From Candidatus Hydrogenedentota bacterium (GTDB taxonomy: Bacteria; Hydrogenedentota; Hydrogenedentia; Hydrogenedentiales; CAITNO01): DNA of 5,679 bases. The DNA lies in assembly GCA_903922535.1 (NCBI GenBank), contig CAIXUF010000412.1, positions 1-5,679 on the forward strand, read 5' to 3'. The translations under genes were made by a program, and so were the position numbers. Positions 4,001 through 5,679 of the stretch are shown in pieces (position 1 is the stretch's first letter; the number at the start of each line of letters is the position of its first letter). A model generated the notes under the pieces. That model ran no database searches. It saw only the letters and a list, made by a program, of their open reading frames with translations, and had not been told where the DNA came from.

Positions 4001-5679
4001 AGGAGGACAGGGCGGCTATAATTATGGTCCGGCGGCAGGCGTGGCAGGATTCGACGGGACCGCCGGTTCGGCGAATGTGGGAAGAAACGCCGCCAATGGC
4101 AGTCCCGGAACGGCGGGGGGTGCCGGCTTTGGCCAGGACGCAGGCACCCCGGGCGGCGGCGGCACCGGGGGCGTGGCGCTTGCGGGCGGCGCGGGCTCCG
4201 GCGGTGTGGCGGGGACCGGCGGTGTGGCGGGCTCCGGCGGAAATCCCGGTGCCGCAGGGGTCTACACCGATGCGTCGGGCGGTATGGGCGGAGCCGGCGG
4301 TGCGGGCGGCAACGGCGCTTCACCGGGAAGTCCGGGGCAAACCGGTGCCGGTGGCGGCAGCGGCGGGGATGGCATCTGTTCCAATACCGCCGCCCGCGCG
4401 GCTTCGCTGTACGTGGCGGCGGGAGAGGGAGGAGGAGGAGGAGGAGGGGCGAGCGGCGGCGGTTCGGGCGGTTCAGGCGGTTCGGGTGGTGGTGGTGGCG
4501 GCGGCGGCGGCGGCGGTGGCGGCGTACACGGAGACTGCCAAACCATCCCTCATATTGGTACAATATGCATTTATGGCGGCGGTGGTGGCGGCGGCACAGG
4601 CGGAGCCGGCGGTGCGGGTGGGGGTGCAGGCGGCTCAGGCGGCGGTGGTTTGGCTGGGGCAACTTCCGGGGCCGTCCCGGGCACCGGCAACCGGGGAACG
4701 GCGGGGGGCACAGGGAGCAGCGACTCCGCCGGTTCCGCCGGGGTCGCCGGCGTGGGCGGTGCGGGTGGCGCGGGCGGCAAGGGCGGTGTCGGCGGCGCGG
4801 GGGGCCTGGGCGGTGGCGGTGCGGCAGGCGGCGGTGCAATCGTCTTGGCGGCCAAGGGGGTTCTTCAACTGGTCGGCGCAACCGTGCTGGACGTTTCAGC
4901 GGGCGCGGTCAATGCCGGCGCTTCCGGCGGTGCGGGCGGTGCCGGCGGTCCCGGTGTCGGCGGGCTCACAGCCTATGCCGGCGGTGCGGGCGGTCCGGGT
5001 TACCAGATAGGCGGCGACGGCGGCGGCGGCGGCAGGGGTGGCGACGGTACCGCGGGGGCGGCAGGCGGCGCAGGCGGCACCGGCGGTACCGGTGGCCACG
5101 GCACACCGGGCATGGTCAAACTGCATGCTTCGGTGGTGCTGGCCGACGGCGCGACCATCACGGCGGCCAACGGCGCCTCCACGGCGCCACAGTACCAGGG
5201 GATGTTCACGATGGTGTCCAACATGAGTGCCGCAGCCGTCGTGGCCCATACGCCGACGCTCTCTCCTGCTGAAGTCGTGACCGGCAACACAACGGACAAT
5301 ACGCTGCTCACCGGCGACAACAGCGCTTTTGGCGGCGGCGCGCACGCGCCGATCATCGGCGAACTGCAAGGCGGTCCGGCCACGGCGGGCTGCCTTAAGA
5401 CGGGCTATTGGAACAAGACTGACGTCGATGCCCTGATCCCGGACAACGGACAGTTGCAGTATGCCGTATTGCGCCAGCCCACGGCGGGTGGAAAGTCGGT
5501 CTTGAATGGGTACGACCAGGTGGTGGTCAAGAATTCCAGTGGCGCGACCATTGACGGTATTGCCCTCTCCGTGAACGGCGGCGCGCCCCAGTTGCTTGTG
5601 AACACGTCCACGGGCACGCCGGGGCAATTGCTCCCAAGCGCCACCTGGGCCACCACGGTGCCTGCGGGTGCGACTGTCG
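996..5679 (+). CDS. Giant modular secreted protein: kelch, Ig-like (DUF5011/HYR) and glycine-rich (3' end outside window)
   Basis: This is one open frame of 1561 complete codons from ATG 996 to the window edge, with no stop. I followed the reading frame through all modules and found no frameshift. Order: signal peptide (residues 1-33); five kelch-type repeats (41-392); five 80-residue Ig-like repeats (396-795); one HYR-like domain (796-877); beta-rich linker (878-968); glycine-rich region (969-1372); unrecognised beta-rich part (1373-1561+). Kelch propellers and Ig-like repeats are known protein- or sugar-binding and spacer modules of bacterial surface proteins, so a cell-surface adhesin or matrix protein is the likely role (inference). 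No catalytic motif is visible. The protein is well over the size of ordinary kelch or Ig proteins. The anchor (PEP-CTERM, T9SS tail, autotransporter barrel or other) must lie beyond the window. It has its own promoter and is 250 bases downstream of the lyase gene. Confidence 0.85.
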   Translation, partial: MRQRSGIVMGAWVLFLAGGLVLTGGGPLWSAAAQECGQTVNWAWMKGATTTNQAGTYGTLGTPAAGNKPGARYQSVSWTDASGNLWLFGGDGYVSTIYGYLNDLWKYDPITGYWTWMKGAASTGQSGAYGTRGTPAASNTPGARMDVASWTDSAGKLWLFGGYGYGASGSVGYLNDLWKYDPATGNWTWMKGNSTINQPGTYGAPGTPAATNMPGARNQCVSWTDPSGKLWLFGGLGYAASGMGYLNDLWKFDPFTGNWTWMKGANTTYQAGTYGTLGVPAAANTPGARDCAVSWTDPSGCLWLFGGLTEQNDLWKHDPVTGNWTWMKGVSTTRQLGTYGTLGVPAAANMPGAREQSISWTDPSGNLWLFGGYGYAASGSDGTLNDLWRGSFADLDTTPPVITLLGDNPVKVECHTTYADAGATASDTCAGNLTGSIVVTNPVSVNTPGAYTVRYNVKDTWNNSAVEITRTVNVVDGTPPVITLLGVNPITVEYHSPYTDAGATANDTCAGDRTGSIVVSNPVDVNTPGTYAVRYNVTDGSGNSAVEVTRTVNVIDTIAPSITLLGANPVTVECRTPYIDVGATALDDSGANLTGSIVVTNPVNANAPGIYTVHYNVKDVSGNSATEVTRTVNVVDTTPPTIALLGANPATVECHSSYMDAGATASDNCTGDLTGSIVVTNPVNANTTGNYTVRYNGNDGNGNTAAEATRRVIVTDSTAPVITLNGSGTVTLECGSSYTDAGATATDACSGALTASIVTVNPVNTHTPGTYTVRYNVKDSSNNSAVQEVRTVQVADTTPPVIFSSPAPTVVVADGNGNAMVPDLVSVLQVSDGCSGTVTATQSPLAGSTVTMGAYTVTLTATDASGNNATCGVNVTVGSYSEAVYGAVGAPAELVAGSGALAVDTSAMTMTVNGAPVAAGTDENGICVFRFKKVDVATGTAFTVTGTRPLSIASDSDMRWGANIPVPPGMLGGGAGGTGGSGSAGAAGPDGTTGGNGGNGGAGGQGGYNYGPAAGVAGFDGTAGSANVGRNAANGSPGTAGGAGFGQDAGTPGGGGTGGVALAGGAGSGGVAGTGGVAGSGGNPGAAGVYTDASGGMGGAGGAGGNGASPGSPGQTGAGGGSGGDGICSNTAARAASLYVAAGEGGGGGGGASGGGSGGSGGSGGGGGGGGGGGGGVHGDCQTIPHIGTICIYGGGGGGGTGGAGGAGGGAGGSGGGGLAGATSGAVPGTGNRGTAGGTGSSDSAGSAGVAGVGGAGGAGGKGGVGGAGGLGGGGAAGGGAIVLAAKGVLQLVGATVLDVSAGAVNAGASGGAGGAGGPGVGGLTAYAGGAGGPGYQIGGDGGGGGRGGDGTAGAAGGAGGTGGTGGHGTPGMVKLHASVVLADGATITAANGASTAPQYQGMFTMVSNMSAAAVVAHTPTLSPAEVVTGNTTDNTLLTGDNSAFGGGAHAPIIGELQGGPATAGCLKTGYWNKTDVDALIPDNGQLQYAVLRQPTAGGKSVLNGYDQVVVKNSSGATIDGIALSVNGGAPQLLVNTSTGTPGQLLPSATWATTVPAGATV
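1116..2171 (+). repeat. Five tandem kelch-type repeats
   Basis: Units start at 1116, 1332, 1551, 1767 and 1962 and are 72, 73, 72, 65 and about 70 residues long. The shared pattern is NWTWMKG, then Q.G.YG..G.PAA.N.PGAR, then SWTD..G.LWLFGG (the kelch di-Gly strand), then Y.NDLWKYDP.TG before the next unit. This is the 'NDLWKYDP..G.WTWM.G' class of bacterial kelch proteins. Five units could close a beta-propeller: the array opens with a WMKG strand and ends with NDLWRGS, as in a strand-swapped closure. The DNA of units 4 and 5 is nearly identical for about 50 bases (from 1812 and 2007). Unit 4 lacks the stretch between LWLFGG and NDLW that the others have. Confidence 0.85.
2181..3380 (+). repeat. 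Five tandem Ig-like (DUF5011-type) repeats of exactly 240 bases
   Basis: Repeats start at 2181, 2421, 2661, 2901 and 3141, each exactly 80 codons. Each begins D.T.P.ITL.G and carries the pattern V.VEC...Y.DAGATA.D.C.G.LTGSIV..NPV...TPG.Y.VRYNV.D..GN.A....R.V.V. This is the bacterial Ig-like domain known as DUF5011, common in large surface proteins as a beta-sandwich spacer or binding module. The usual Cys pair (VEC...D.C) is present in repeats 1, 4 and 5. Repeat 2 has Tyr for the first Cys and repeat 3 has Ser for the second. Constant length without indels suggests a recent or well-maintained tandem array. Confidence 0.85.
3381..3626 (+). other. HYR-like Ig domain closing the Ig array
   Basis: The unit again opens with DTTPPVI, in register with the preceding array, but the body changes to VVVADGNGNAMVPDL..., SDGCSG, Q.PLAGSTV.MGAYTVTLTATDASGN.ATC.VNVTV. 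This matches the HYR (hyalin repeat) type of Ig-like fold, with its 'DGCSG' and final 'A.C.V.V.V' cysteines. Such a switch from DUF5011 to HYR at the end of an array is common in bacterial surface proteins. Residues 796-877. Confidence 0.7.
3627..3899 (+). other. Beta-rich linker between Ig array and glycine-rich region
   Basis: Residues 878-968 start GSYSEAVYGAVGAPAELVAG and end with FTVTGTRPLSIASDSDMRWG followed by ANIPVPP. The segment 'CVFRFKKVDVA.GT.FTVTGTRPL.I.....M..GANI' resembles the short beta-strand block that precedes glycine-rich stretches in many large secreted proteins ('F.F..V.I..G...TVTG..PL.I.....I.G.I'). It may be the first rungs of a beta-solenoid. No named domain is certain. 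Confidence 0.45.
4421..4449 (+). repeat. Polypurine (GGA)n microsatellite inside the gene
   Basis: A run of 29 purines codes for seven glycines, six by GGA and the last by GGG, preceded by GGA GAG. Glycines elsewhere in the region are coded mostly by GGC and GGT, so this tract differs from its surroundings. It looks like slippage expansion of a trinucleotide. Changes in copy number would keep the frame. Confidence 0.75.
4485..4523 (+). repeat. (GGT/GGC)13 trinucleotide tract coding poly-glycine
   Basis: Thirteen glycine codons in a row: four GGT, then six GGC, one GGT and two GGC. It follows three Ser-Gly-Gly steps (from 4464). The repeated G-pairs and G-runs make strand slippage likely. The tract is in frame and lies between the polypurine tract and the Cys-paired island. 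Confidence 0.75.
5112..5678 (+). other. Unrecognised beta-rich segment after the glycine region (incomplete)
   Basis: Residues 1373-1561 start MVKLHASVVLADGATITAAN and run to the window edge. The composition is Ala/Thr/Val/Gly-rich with normal complexity, contains one Cys (TAGCLKTGYW), and ends with a stretch (YDQVVVKNSSGATIDGIALS and on) that reads like another Ig-like or beta-sandwich unit. The first part, 'MVKLHASVVLADGATITA.NG', is like the closing strands after glycine-rich stretches in beta-solenoid proteins. I assign no function. Confidence 0.4.

Larger units (their letters stand above)
3900..5111 (+). repeat. Glycine-rich low-complexity region, 404 residues
   Basis: Residues 969-1372 are dominated by GG-x units such as GGAGG, GGTGG and GNGG. 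The look is that of PE_PGRS or glycine-rich beta-roll proteins, not collagen, since strict G-x-y triplets are absent. Three poly-Gly runs occur: 7 Gly at 4428-4448, 13 Gly at 4485-4523 and 7 Gly at 4575-4595. Non-glycine islands interrupt it: a Cys/Ala segment (CSNTAARAASLYVAAGE, from 4377), a Cys-paired segment (VHGDC to IC, 4524-4568), and a beta-strand block (AIVLAAKGVLQLVGATVLDV and on, 4836-4919). The role is probably structural or spacer-like. Confidence 0.8.

Noticed and set aside
3826..4881. Long - strand frames rich in Pro, Arg and His, including poly-proline runs
   Set aside because: Antisense of GGN glycine codons reads as proline or arginine in every frame. This is composition only.
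3796..5010. A 404-codon + strand open frame in another phase, rich in Arg and Ala
   Set aside because: It overlaps the glycine-rich part of the giant gene. Shifted GGC/GGT/GCG codons give Arg/Ala/Val/Gln runs without stops. The true frame continues from the Ig repeats without a break.
3900..5111. Collagen-like domain
   Set aside because: Strict Gly-x-y triplets with proline are not kept. The pattern is GG-x and poly-Gly.

Overview
The window is GC-rich bacterial DNA with two protein-coding genes on the + strand, both cut by the window edges, and a 250-base intergenic region between them. Pectate lyases with a C-terminal Asp/Gly calcium-binding tail, and very large secreted proteins that join kelch, Ig-like and glycine-rich modules, are both typical of free-living polymer degraders. 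I think of Planctomycetota/Verrucomicrobiota/Lentisphaerota/Kiritimatiellota, with Acidobacteriota or Bacteroidota also possible. This placement is inference from protein style and is of low confidence.

Bases 2-745 are the C-terminal 247 residues of a secreted polysaccharide lyase of the pectate lyase (PL1-like) type. It ends in a thrombospondin-type-3-like calcium-binding tail. Bases 746-995 hold no gene. Their first half has no convincing terminator. Their second half holds a good sigma-70-type promoter (TTGACA at 867-872, TATATT at 888-893) behind an AT-rich stretch, then a GC-rich leader of about 95 bases with two adjacent hairpins, and a strong ribosome binding site.

Bases 996 to the right edge are one uninterrupted frame of 1561 codons with no stop in the window. 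Its start is well fixed and its end lies outside. The product is a modular exported giant. It has a signal peptide (residues 1-33), five kelch-type repeats (41-392), five Ig-like DUF5011-type repeats of exactly 80 residues each (396-795), one HYR-like Ig domain (796-877), a beta-rich linker (878-968), a 404-residue glycine-rich stretch with a 13-glycine run (969-1372), and an unrecognised beta-rich segment running off the edge (1373 onward). The kelch and Ig modules suggest ligand binding or adhesion at the surface. The glycine-rich part looks like an extended structural or beta-helical element. How it is anchored or secreted cannot be told without the missing C-terminus.

The lyase may act on plant or algal pectin-like polymer and the giant protein may attach the cell to such a surface. 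Only adjacency and shared export support a link, and the promoter between them argues that the second gene is transcribed separately. The many long open frames on the - strand and in other + frames are by-products of repeated, GC-rich, glycine-coding DNA and are not annotated.
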